64,000 bases of DNA from Anaspis maculata (lineage: Eukaryota; Arthropoda; Insecta; Coleoptera; Scraptiidae). Positions within the stretch are counted from its first letter, which is position 1, and each line of letters opens with the position of its first letter. Positions 44,833 through 56,055 of this stretch are shown piece by piece. The stretch covers positions 24,970,377 to 25,034,376 of the forward strand of contig OX421968.1 of NCBI GenBank assembly GCA_949128115.1. Reading direction: 5' to 3'. The notes beneath the pieces were generated by a model. It was given only the letters and a program-made list of their open reading frames with translations, was not told the DNA's origin and did not search any database. The translations under genes were made by a program, and so were the position numbers.

Positions 44833-45954
44833 TATACAGGTGTCCCGTTTTTCAACGCTCGCTATTGGTATCTCGGAAACGGTAAGAGATACAAAGTCGG
44901 TTAAATCACAAAAAAGTTGCGCAATTTTATGACTTTTTCAAATATGTCAAGATATCTTCAGTCATTTCTGAAATATCCCAAAAAAAAAACCTGAAAAATG
45001 CCGAACTCCAAAATTTAAAATCATTTCTTTACTATGACAGCTATCAATTTGAAAATTGATATCCTGACATTTTTTAAGGTCCTTGGTCGACTGACGTTGA
45101 TATTTTTTTCCTGCGCTTACTAGTTTTTGAGATATGAGAGTTAACTCCATTTTTTCTCATGGACTCCATATTATTTATCCATCCCATAAAACTCACCTTT
45201 TCTTTCTCTTTACAAAGATATAAAACACTTGTAGCATTTTTGTCAAAATAACCTGTAAAAATTAAAGAAACTGTTTTTGAGGCGAAAAAATCGAGTTACC
45301 GCTTCGGTTGCCATGCTCTTGTGGCATATAAACAATGGCATTTGGTGGCTATGGTCTGTTGATTTTGGAAAAAGTTGAGCTACATTCCGTTTTGGTGTAT
45401 TTGATAATGATAATAAATAACAATTAAACAAATACAGAACCAAGTATAACACAAAAAACATAGCAATAGCGGTATACGGTAATTTTTGCTTTGTGAGTTT
45501 GTTGTTTATTTACACAGTTCAGCTTTGTGATAGGGATGATTGTTTGTTGTTGTACCGCTTTTTTTCCGTGAATAAACGCTATTATTATAGCAATAAACAA
45601 TTATAATTTACAATTGCTCGAATTGGAGTCCATTCTGCTCTATGCAGAGTTGTGTGCCTTTTAGCCATGTTTTAAACGGCTGCGCTGATATCGTGCAAGT
45701 TATTGATTGACTGAAACACCTCATCATTATCTCCTTGCTTCCAGCTCTTGGTTGCTTTGGGATGTTCCGTCATGAACCACAAATTCGATCTTTGAGCGCT
45801 CCTCGCAAAATGGATCCTATTTCGAGTAATTGTAAATTATAAATGTTCATTGCTATTGCGATGTTATTTTGTGCTATACTTGGTTTTGTATTTGTTTTAT
45901 TGTTATTTATTATCATTATCGAATACATGAAAACGGAATGTAACTCAACTTTTT

Positions 45955-47907
45955 AGCGCACTTCTCCAAACGGGAAGGCGCTTTTGTCCTCGCTTTGTCC
46001 GTCCGTCCGTCCGTCCGTCCGTCCGTCCGTCCGTCCGTCCGTCACAGCATCTAGTCCTAGACGAAAAGGTTTTCGCGAAAAATTTCTACTCCATTGGGTA
46101 GCTCATGACCTTGTATCCCGAACCAAGAAAAATCTTGACGAAATAATAATAAACAATGACAATAATAACAATTTAGTGTGACGCGGCATCGCCGTTGAAT
46201 GCTGCATTCCAGAAGCCGGCCTGATCTCGAAAGTTATCACATGCGAGGAAGTACCCGATCTTATCATTTTACCATAATACATATGCGGAGTTATATTTAG
46301 AGGATGATTTGAACTTTATTTTAATGAAAATTTCACATCGGTGCGAGGTGCCGATTAGTAGTTATTAATTTTTGAAAATGACTCCGAAACTACGGCTCGG
46401 CCGCAAATGATTTATTCGTTGCTTGCTGGTGCTTGATATCCTTTCCTCCGAACAAAACGAAATTCAATACAGAAAATATTTCAACTCGAATGGGTAGCTC
46501 ATGGCCTTGGTACGCGAACCAAGAAAAATTTTGCCGAAATAATCATGAACAATTACAAAAATAACATTTTGGTGTAGGGCGGCTTCGCCGATCAAGTGCT
46601 GGCATTCGCGGTAAGATGTGGAAAGCTGCGATATGCAGGCAACTACAATTTCTTAATAAAATACATCACTGCATGTACGGCATTATATTTAGAGAACAAT
46701 TTGAACTTTCTTTTGACAAAAACCCCACTTCGATCCGACCGTTGGGTCAATTGTTATCAATTTTTGAAAACGACCGCAAAGCCACGGCTCGGCGCATATT
46801 ACACGACCCTACAAATTTAAAATCAGACGTGCCGAAATAGTAATTGAACATTTTGAAATAGTCAATACTAGGTACCTGAAGGATAATGGCACTCAAATTA
46901 CGAAAGATGTTCGCTCAATAACAAACAAAAAGTAGGTAGGTATCACTAAAAATCATGTGACAAGGCTACCATTTTTTCGGTTTTTCGATAAAAAAGAAAT
47001 GTTCCAATTCAAAAGTGAACCCGATATTAGTGTTCAGGAGGTCGAAATCAGTTGGAGAACATTTTTTTATATAAGTAACAGAATGACGCTTATGTGGCCG
47101 GTTTGCCTGTCTGTCTGTCTGTCTGTCCGAGTCCGTGCAGAAATTAAGACGCTGTACTCCTTTTCGAGAATTGAAACAAGAGTCTTGGAACTTTTTTCCG
47201 ATTAATAGCTGATGTCCCCAAGGGTGGCCAATGGGCACTATTTTTGTTATCCATACATCGTTATCATTATTCTCAAAAAACAGAGATCTCCTGTGCACTT
47301 CGATGAAGTTGAACTTCTCCTCGGGAAATAAAGCTACAGCTCTTGAAGATTGAACTTTATCCGGTGGATAGCTTAGGTCCTCAAGGACCAAATAGGCAGG
47401 TTGGCTTTCATAATTCGGCCGCCATCTTGGCTGCCATATTGAAATTTCTTATTAGTGGAACGATTGTCATGAAACTTGAAACTTACCCTTGTCTAGTACG
47501 ATCATTCTTATTTTCAAGCCAAATTTCATGATTGCCCCACCATCTTGGCCGCCATATTGAAATCTCTTATAAGTGGAAGGATTTTCATGAAACTTGAGAG
47601 TTACGCTTGTCTCGTACGATCATTCCTATTTTCAAGCTGAGTTTCATAATTCTGCCGCCATCTTGGCTGCCATATTGAAATCTCTTGTTAGTGGAACGAT
47701 TTTCATGAAACTTGGAACTTACCCTTGTCTAGTACGATCATTTTTATTTTCAAGCCAAATTTCATGATTCTGTCGATATTTTGGCCGCCATATTGCAATT
47801 TTTTGCCCAAGACGGTAGAACCCTAATCACTTAACATCTTGCGTTCACTAATCCTCCAAAAAGGAAGTGCGCTACTGAGCCTCATGCCCATGAGGCATAT
47901 TCGCTTG
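45955..47907. mobile_element. Helentron-like non-autonomous element (HINE/DINE-1 type), copy 1
   Basis: Starts AGCGCACTTCTCC and has the inverted GGAAGTGCGCT near, but not at, its 3' end; then a hairpin CCTCATG-CCC-ATGAGG and CATATTCGCTTG. It is inserted in a T run with no target duplication. A (GTCC)n run lies near the 5' end (45997-46042), (GTCT)n at 47106-47127, and ~121-bp tandem units at 47390-47800. No ORF with homology. The structure fits asymmetric terminal repeats plus a 3' stem-loop of Helentrons. Confidence 0.75.
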
Positions 47908-48060
47908 TTTCAAAATCAATCGACCATGGAAACCAAATGCCATTGTTATTATGCCACAAGAGCATAGCAACCGAACCGGTAACTAGATTTATTCGCCCAG
48001 AAATGGTTTTTCCAATTTTTACAGGTTATTTTGACAAAAATGCTACAAGTGTTTCATACA

Positions 48061-49209
48061 GGGTGATTCATGAGTGACCTTACATAGACTAATGGGAGAT
48101 GGAGGACTTTGAGGCGAGTCAGGATCCACAAAAGAAATTTTGTTTTCTCCATTGGTTACGAAGATACAGGGTGTGTTTTGTATGAAAATTTGATAAGCGA
48201 TATTTCTGAAACGGCTAGAGATATTTTGTTGTAGTTCACCAGTAATATTTCTTTATTGAAACTTATCCAGAAGCCATACCGGGTGAGTCAAAATTCAGAG
48301 CCGGGCTAGAAAAAATGTGCCCCTTTTTTATTCGATCAAAAAGTATATTTTTTGACCGCTTTTCTAAAAAACTGCTATCAGATTCGAAAAGCTGAGAAAA
48401 AATGATCCAAGAATCGCTCTTCAATTTAGATGGCACATCTAAACCGTTTCGACAATAAAATTAAAAGTAAAATTTGTGGGTAAGTTTCCATTTTCGACCG
48501 GACATAATCGACTCATTATTTGACTGAATTCATTCAAATTCATTTTCTGGCTTGTCTCTTTTGGAGAGAAGGGCTTGGTTGGAAGGAAAATTCCAGAGCT
48601 GATCTTTTTTTTTAATGACATATTCGAGATGAAACACAACATTAGACTCGATTTGCTCGTAAAATAAAATCTTCGGTTATGGAAATTTTCTTCCTACCAA
48701 GCCCTTCTTTTCCACAGTGACAAGCTAAAAAATGAATTTGAATGAATTCGATCAAACAATGAGTCGATTATGTCCGGTCAAAAATGGACTTACCCACAAA
48801 TTTTACTTTTAATTTTATTGTCAAAACGGTTTGAATGTGCATCTAAATTTAAGGATGATTCTTGAGGAATTTTCTCTTAGCTTTTTGAATCCGGTAGCAG
48901 CTTTTCATAAAAGCGGTCAGAAAATGTACTTTTTGACCAAATAACAAAGAGACGCATTTTTTCTAGCCCGGTCCTGGATTTTGACTTACCAGGTGTGGCT
49001 TCTAGATAAGTTCCAACAGAGAATTATAAGTAATAAATTTCATCAAAATATCTCTAGCGATTTCAGAAATATCGCTTCTGTAACCAATGGAGAAAGCAAA
49101 ACTTCTTCTGTGGATCCTGACTTGCCTCGAAGTCCTCTATCTCCCATTAGAGTATTATTAGAGTATTATATTAGACCTCACTATGTAAGGTCAATCATAA
49201 ATCACCCTG
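48061..49209. mobile_element. Foldback element inside the 44837 element
   Basis: Ends CAGGGTGATTCATGAGTGACC and complement, TA at 48059-48060 and 49210-49211. Arms of about 560 bp. The flanking right arm rejoins exactly when this is removed. Confidence 0.9.
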
Positions 49210-49298
49210 TATCTTTGTGAAGAGAAATAAAAGATGAGTTTTATGGGATGAATAAATGATATGGTGCCCATAAGAAAAAATAAAGTTGACTGTCATAT

Positions 49299-49832
49299 TG
49301 TCACGAGTGGAAAAGGGTCTATCCCTTTGCTATTCGTGCACTGAGGGCTCACTCTTTACTTATTGTTTTGCACAGCTGAAACGGGAAGGTAAATCGAACT
49401 CGAGCATGCTAACATGATATAAGTTTATTAATTATTATAAAATCAGTTCCGCACATCACACTACTTACATGACAATAATTATAAACTAGGGACTTAGGCA
49501 CAACCTCAGTCCCTTGAATCAACTGCATGAATGCCGAATGAATGAATGAATCAATGAATGCCGGTTGATCAATCAATCCCCCGTGTGCCCGCGTATGTAA
49601 GTCTAATTAATCCGAATCGACCAATCAGGTCATTGACGCAAGTAGGTACCTGCACTATTTGTTTTTCGTGCAAATACCTTTGTTTGCATTTTATTGCATC
49701 GCGGAAATGACCTAGCGTCTGCCAATGATTGGGCGACTCGGCAACTTACATGTTTGGGTTCCACGTGCCGTTTCCGTTATTATATTCAAGGGATGAGCCT
49801 CTACCTAGGGCCTTTATGCCATTATCATGACA
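49299..49832. mobile_element. Probable solo LTR of a retrotransposon
   Basis: 534 bp, starting TGTCACGAG and ending TCATGACA, flanked by ATAT on both sides (49295-49298 and 49833-49836). It interrupts the right arm of the foldback. It contains ATATAAG and TATAAA strings that could be LTR promoter motifs. No internal domain or second LTR is present. Confidence 0.65.
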
Positions 49833-50136
49833 ATATCTCAAAAACTAGTGAATGCAGGAAAAAATTATTGACATCAGTCGATCAAGGACCATAAAAAATG
49901 TCAGGATTTTATTTTCAAATTGATAGCTGTCATAATAAAGTAGTTATTTGAATTTTTGGAATTCAGCATTTTTTAGTTTATTTGGGACATTTTAAAAATA
50001 ACCAAAGATATCTTTGATATTTTGACATTTTTGAAATGGCCATAAAATTGCGCAACTTTTTTGTAATTTAACCGACTTCGTATCTCTCACCGTTTCCGAG
50101 ATACCAATAGTGAGCGTTGAAAAACGGGACAGCCTG

Positions 50137-50889
50137 TATACCAACAATATTTTGTGACCAATGCATATTGGCACATAGGCATTTGCTTTCGGTTAGCCCT
50201 CAGCTCCTCTGTAACTTCTAACCGGTGTAACCGTCCAGCCGTGAAACAATCGATTGGACATTGCCGCATAATCGTTGACTTTGTTGCTGAAGTTGAAGTT
50301 TTGAGCCCGGTTCAAGAGCTCCTCCAGCTTCACTTTACATTGAAGCGATTCGGACAGAGGACCTAGTCGAACCTCCACAAACGGAGTATGCTCTGCCAAT
50401 GCGCCTCTCAAGAGTGTTAGGTTGGTATCTACCATTTCCGCAGGACGAATAATCTGCCTCACTCAGGCCCAACTGCACCGCTCACCCTTGAATCTCTACT
50501 TTAGTAAGCTCGGCTTAAGTTAAGGTTCACCTAAGGGACATGAGTTCACTGCACCGATTTAGCTTAGGCAGAACTCAGCTAAGCCATGGTTAAGTTTCAG
50601 CGAAGTTTCAAACCTTGGGGATATTCAATTGTTGGCCATTGAGGTTGGTTGTCTTTAAAATTTCCTTCGCTTTTTTTGTCATACAGATTGGTAACAGTGT
50701 CAATCACAGGGTGTGGACCGTCAATAGTTTGAGGTTATTGGGTTATTGGCATTTTGCACAGGGAAGTGTAATGGCGAATTCCCAGAGCTGCTCGACCGCT
50801 CTCGTGCAGGCAAAAGGGTGAAACTTCTTCCCCCTATTTTCAATATTCAAAGTGGTTTTGATGAACTGTTTGTGATAGACTTATCAGTA
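50137..50889. other. No secure gene; one unassigned open frame
   Basis: A minus-strand frame at 50193-50462 (around ALAEHTPFVEVRLGPLSES) is open but lacks splice support and any recognised domain. Around 50480-50590 is a MITE-like stretch rich in TTAAG/CTTAA motifs. Confidence 0.3.
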
Positions 50890-51160
50890 GAAATTATCAA
50901 CCAGTGGGTGTGCAGTGAATTTCTGTTCACGATACAGGGTGAGTCATGAATCGCAAAAATCCAGTTTTCTACATTATATCGGAAATATTCCATTGGTTTC
51001 CCAAATAATCTAGAATAAGATATGACTCTTTTTGTTGCATCATAGATAAATTTCTATTGACGTTTTGGGAGGAAAATGAATTCTTGACATTTATGAATCA
51101 CCCTGTATATCAAATAGAAGTTCAGTGCACATCCAGTGGTTGATAATTTTCTCTGATGTC
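50890..51160. mobile_element. Short CAGGGTGA MITE with inverted flanks
   Basis: CAGGGTGAGTCATGAATC (about 50936) and TGAATCACCCTG (about 51108) flank 170 bp, with TA outside. The sequence just outside (50890-50935 and 51112-51160) is itself an inverted repeat, so the palindrome extends beyond the element. Confidence 0.65.
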
Positions 51161-51169
51161 CGATTGAAA

Positions 51170-52140
51170 TGAAATTTTGCAGGTAATGTAAACAACATCA
51201 AGATCTATCCAATTTTCGACAATTGATGCCCCGCCGCCATCTTGTATTCTCACTATTGATCATGTTTTGAAGTGATAGAACTAGGAGAATTATGCCTCAA
51301 CGAAAAGAGATATCGATGTGGTGCAAACGTCAATCGAATGCGTACGTGACCACCATATAAAGTTGATAGTTTTTGTCACTTGGCCGCCATCTTTTTCATC
51401 CGCCATTTTGAATTTCTCTGAAAGTGGTCCGATTTGAGTGAAATTTGCAGAAGATGTGAACTTCATCAGGATACATCCAATTTTTGACAATTGATGCCCC
51501 GCCGCCATCTTGTATTCTCACCTATTGAACATGTTCCGAAGTGTTAGAACTAGAAGAATTATAAATTGAAAAAAAAATTTCATCCTTTCAATGGTGTTGA
51601 CGTTATAGGTACTTTTATTTTGCTTACAGTTACACCACAAATGTAACTGTGTGGTATAACTGCAAGAAAAATAATAGTACCTAAGAAAATTATTTCTCAA
51701 CGAAAAAAGATATCGATGTGGTGCAAACGCCAATCGAATGCATACGTGTCCACAATATAAAGTTGACCAATTATTTTTGTCACTTGGCCGCCATCTTTGA
51801 TCCGCCATTTTGATTTTCTCTGAAAGTAGTCCAATTTGAGTGAAATTTGCAGGCGATATGAACTTCATTAAGATACATTCAATTTTCGACAATTGATGCC
51901 CCGCCGCCATCTTGTATTCTCCATGTTAAACATGTTTTAAAATGATAGAACTAGGAGAATTATGCCTCAACGAAAAGAGATATCGATGTGGTGCAAATAC
52001 CAATCAAATGCGTACGTGTTCACCATATACATTTGACTAATGATTTTTGTCACTTGGCCGCCATTTTGAATTTCTCTGAAAGTGGTCCGAGATGTGAACT
52101 TCATCAAAATACATCCGATTTTGGACAAATGATGCTCTGC
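51170..52140. repeat. ~270-bp tandem repeats with CGCCGCCATCTTG motif
   Basis: The block ACAATTGATGCCCCGCCGCC recurs near 51220, 51490 and 51890, and AAAGAGATATCGATGTGGTG near 51302, 51705 and 51975. The middle unit is about 130 bp longer because of an inserted palindrome. The array runs into a Helentron-like 3' end. Confidence 0.75.
51606..51683. mobile_element. 78-bp palindromic insertion in a tandem unit
   Basis: AGGTACTTTTATTTTGC ... AGTTACACCAC is mirrored with few mismatches. It accounts for much of the extra length of the middle 270-bp unit. Confidence 0.6.
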
Positions 52141-52497
52141 CGCCATATCGAAATTTCTTATCACTCAACGATTTTCATGGAGCTTGGGACTTTGTTTCGT
52201 ATGATCATTCTTATTCTCCAGCCAAATTCCAACATTATGCCGTCATCTTGGCCGCCATATTGAAATCTCTAATTAGTGGAACGATTTTTATGGAACTTGT
52301 AACTTACCCTTGTCTATAGTAGGTACAATCCTTTTGATTTTCAAGCCAAATTTCATGATTCTGACGCTATTTTGGCCGCCATAGGAAATTTTCCCCCAAA
52401 AATAACGGTTGAACCCTAATTAACATCTTGCGTTCACTAATCCTTCAAAAAGGAAGTGCGCTACTGAGCCTCATGCCCATGAGGCATATTCGCTTGT
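52140..52497. mobile_element. Helentron-like 3' end, truncated third copy
   Basis: It contains the GGAAGTGCGCT inverted repeat, the CCTCATG/ATGAGG hairpin and the ending TTCGCTTG before a T run, as in the two full copies. The 5' part is missing or replaced by the 270-bp repeats. Confidence 0.75.
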
Positions 52498-52828
52498 TTT
52501 TTTATTGGCTTAATCGATAGTACATTATGTATGGTTAAAAATAATGCACCCGTTTTTTGTCTTTTTCCCTAATTCCCAAAATTGCGGCCGTAATGCGTGT
52601 TCGAAAAATATTTTTGTGACGTCGTTCCTGCTTCCCTTGAGAATCTGGAAAGGTGTGAGGTTGCAAACGTGTCTACACACGTGGCATCCCATACTAACGG
52701 TAAACTTTTTGACCACGGAATAATGGTAACTCCGTCCGACTTGGTGTGACCCACCATTCACAACGTCCAAATTAATGGGTCGAAATTTGCCGCCAGATTC
52801 CTCTGTATTTCCATTATAATCGTGTATA

Positions 52829-53102
52829 CAGGGTGGTCCAGGTTATAGTAGCAATAACTTACCATTCGATGGTCCATCAAAAACTAGGTCGACATGCATA
52901 ATTTAATTTTTCTCCAAAACGCGTCCTAAGGGGTTCAACGGTGTAAGAGTTATTTCAGAAAAACGGTTTTCTGAATCCAACTTTGAAGGGCTATATCTTC
53001 GTTATTTTTCATTCTTGAGAACATTTTTCTGAACAAAGTTCCATTGTTTTTCGATTCTCTATCGATTGCTGAAGTTTCCGGATTTAAACCTCGGACACCC
53101 TG
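52829..53102. mobile_element. Short CAGGGTGGTCC MITE
   Basis: Ends CAGGGTGGTCCAGG and GGACACCCTG, TA on both sides. 274 bp. It shares its left part with the following element. 52498-52828 shows nothing. Confidence 0.75.
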
Positions 53103-53106
53103 TATA

Positions 53107-54150
53107 CAGGGTGGTCCAGGTTATAGTAGCAATAACTCACCATTCGATGGTCCATCGAAAACTAGGTCGACATGCAAGATTTAATTTTTTTCCAAAACGC
53201 TTACTAAGGGAGATAGAGCGCTTCAAAGTTCAGTTTTTAAAATCATCTTTTTGCAATAACTCTAAAGTCATCAAAGCGATTTTTACCAAATTTGGTACAA
53301 ATAATTATAAAATAAATACCCATCACTTGACGTAGATAACTTTTGTCAAAATTGTCCAGTGGCGTAGATACTGGGGGATTGTTCAACTTCTCCCACCTCA
53401 TTTTCTACGCCACTGGATATTTTTGAAAAATTGTACTTTTTTTAAGTTCCTTGTTCAACTCAGAAAAAAAAGTTACTCTTGTGAAATTTTGATTAGAGGC
53501 TTCATTTCCGAGATATTTGGATTTGAAACTTTAGAAAACGCTTCGAAATCGCGACTTTCGCAGGCCTGAAAATTTAAATCTAAGAAAACTCATGATTCCT
53601 CAACTGCAATAAGTTTTCTAGGTCGTTTGAGTTGATTTACTGCCATTTTTTTGCTGAGAAACAAGCCGTTTCCAGAAAAAAAAACGATTTGGGCTCTGGA
53701 AAGTGGCGATTTCGAGATGTTTTCCAAAGTTTAAAACCCAAATATCTCAAAAATCAAGCCTCTAATCAAAATTTTACAAGAGTAACTTTTTTTTTAAATT
53801 GAATAAGGAATTCGAGAAAAATAAAGTTTTACAAAAATATTCAGTGGCGTAGAGAGTAGGGCGTGAAAAGTAAAACAACTCCCCCGTATCTACGCCACTA
53901 GACAATTTTGACAAAAGTCATCTACGTCAAGTGATGGGTATTTATGTCGTAAGTATTTGTACCAAATTTGGTCAAAATCGCTCTGATGACTTTAGAGTTA
54001 TTGCAAAAATAAGATTTTAAATACTGAACTTCGAAGGGCTGTATCTCTCTTAGGAAGCGTTTTAGAAAAAAAATAAATTATGCAGGTCAACCTAGTTTTC
54101 GATGGACTATCGAATGGTGAATTATTGCTACTATAACCTGGACCACCCTG
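53107..54150. mobile_element. Foldback element, CAGGGTGGTCCAGG ends
   Basis: Long inverted arms (53107 to about 53400 and 53880-54150), TA-flanked, starting right after TATA that follows the previous MITE. The interior carries the GTGGCGTAGATAC and CAAATATCTCAAAAATC blocks of the common family. Confidence 0.9.
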
Positions 54151-56055
54151 TATATGCCAAACCTTCACGGTTAATTTGACTCACTAATTGTGATGTTAAT
54201 TTGGAGGTTGTGAATGTAGCTTTAGAATTGTATTTATTTTGATGTTCCATCTTCACCTGCATACGGATTTCAGCGACCATGCTGTGACCGCTCCCTGTCG
54301 GTTCTGATCACACTCAGCCGCTCATGGTGATTTTCGGAGAGCATACGGGCGTGGTTTCAGGGCGCCAAGTGATTTCTCATCTTTAGTAGCTCAGAGTAGT
54401 TACAAAATCACCAAATAACTACTTTTGTTATGAATCAAGGAAGGAACGAGGCAGAGAAAGAGTTCAGTAATGGCCATTAATATTTAATAAATGAAAATAA
54501 TTGTATTTGACAAGTTTAAAGTATGAAAGAGATGATGATGAAAGATTAATACACTGGGAAACTAGATGTGAACGAATTGCGCACTCTAGGTATGTATAAT
54601 CAAAATAAAGAAGTGGGGAAACGAACCAGTACCTCTGTGTACTTTACGTGAGTGCACTCCCGAAAATAAGGGTAGCTAGAGCTTTCTCTAACGTTCTTTT
54701 TACAATGGATTTGAAGAATTTACTACTAGATATTTGATGGGTCTTGAATAACGATAAATTTATAAAATAGCAGCGCGATAATAAACATGAATAGTTGAAT
54801 AATCAGATATTAATTAATAGATATTGAGTTCTGGCCTTATTGATGAACTAAAGTTGAGCCCACGAGAGGATTGTCTTGCTTGACTGCAAGCCTGGAGGAC
54901 CTTCACGCTCAAGTACTCCAATACTGATCAGCAGATGTTCACTAAAAGATGCTGGTGATGCAATTGGACAATACTCAGTTCTCGTCGGCCAGGTAGCACA
55001 ACCATTCCGGTGGAACAAGGCACTATCTTCAACATTTATTCTTCTATCACTGGCTTGGTGGTTGGGCTTGAAGTGGGCGAATTGATTCGATCATTAGCAG
55101 CTTAGTGCTAATCACTTGGAGGCTGTTTTCAAGTCCAATGGCAGCGTACAGGAAACACCATTTCAGGAACGTGCGACAACAATGTGCGAATAAAAAAAAA
55201 ACTGTTGGAAAGTTTTGGCTCAATAATCGAAATTAAAAGAAACTATAGTTTGCCTTTACCTTCCAATGCTCAAAGGGTTCGCTCCTGATACAATCTACTT
55301 GCGGTTTCAGCACTTTTAGCTGAACACGATCAGTTCTTTAGCAGCTCAAAATTCATTCTGCTTATCTTTAGGTTACACTCTGTTCTTGCCACCCATGAGT
55401 TGATGTGATAGGAAGTTCTTATATCAACTTTCTGAATTCTTGAAAGCTTGAAATTGAAATATTCCAGAAGCGGTTGAATATATTCTAGAACGGTTTGCGG
55501 CATCTTGATAAGCATGCAATTCTGCATCTATCTGGTGATTCTCATGATTATATCGATTTTGATTTAAGAGATATAACTGGGTCACCATCTGGAATTGATG
55601 ACGTCACACCACACAGGTCAAACGGCACAATTTCCGGCAAACCGTCTGATCAGGCAAGGCTTCAAGCCACATGCGGAAGGCACTGATGATAGTCGTGAAA
55701 AAATTCCACTCAAAATCATGGAAAATAACACATATTTCAGATTTGAAAAATTTGAACATTCAAACGCCTATATATGAAGAACTGTCAAGGCGATACTTAA
55801 TTCATACGCACCAAAATATTCAGTTTCATATGTTCTAGCTTTTGCTTCGAAAATGAAATCGATGTTTCCAACGGTTACAGAGATATAGGCAAAAAACCTA
55901 GAATTTGCAGACATCTTGAGACATTTTCCAATATGGCGGCCGTAGCACAAGGTTGATTTCCGGGGACTTTTAGTATGTTGATCAAAAGGCTTTGTACTAT
56001 CACTGTAGCAATTCCCCTTCAATTGCGAAATTTTTTTTTGCTTCTCCTGATTTTT
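54151..56055. other. Unique sequence, no gene recognised
   Basis: About 1.9 kb of AT-rich sequence. Small frames exist but none has a domain or paired splice sites. No repeat structure stands out. Confidence 0.4.

Larger units (their letters stand above)
44837..50136. mobile_element. Foldback element with CAGGTGTCCCG ends, broken by three younger insertions
   Basis: The left arm runs 44837-45465. The right arm is in four pieces: 45855-45954, 47908-48060, 49210-49298 and 49833-50136, each the reverse complement of the matching left-arm part. The breaks hold the Helentron-like element, a smaller foldback and a solo LTR. The core 45466-45854 is AT-rich and non-coding. Confidence 0.85.

Noticed and set aside
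45984..46181. Protein with repeated SVRP residues
   Set aside because: It comes from the (GTCC)n microsatellite in the Helentron-like element; the same applies at 56085-56270.
50193..50462. Host gene exon on the minus strand
   Set aside because: No consistent acceptor/donor pair and an equally open alternative frame; kept only as an unassigned frame.
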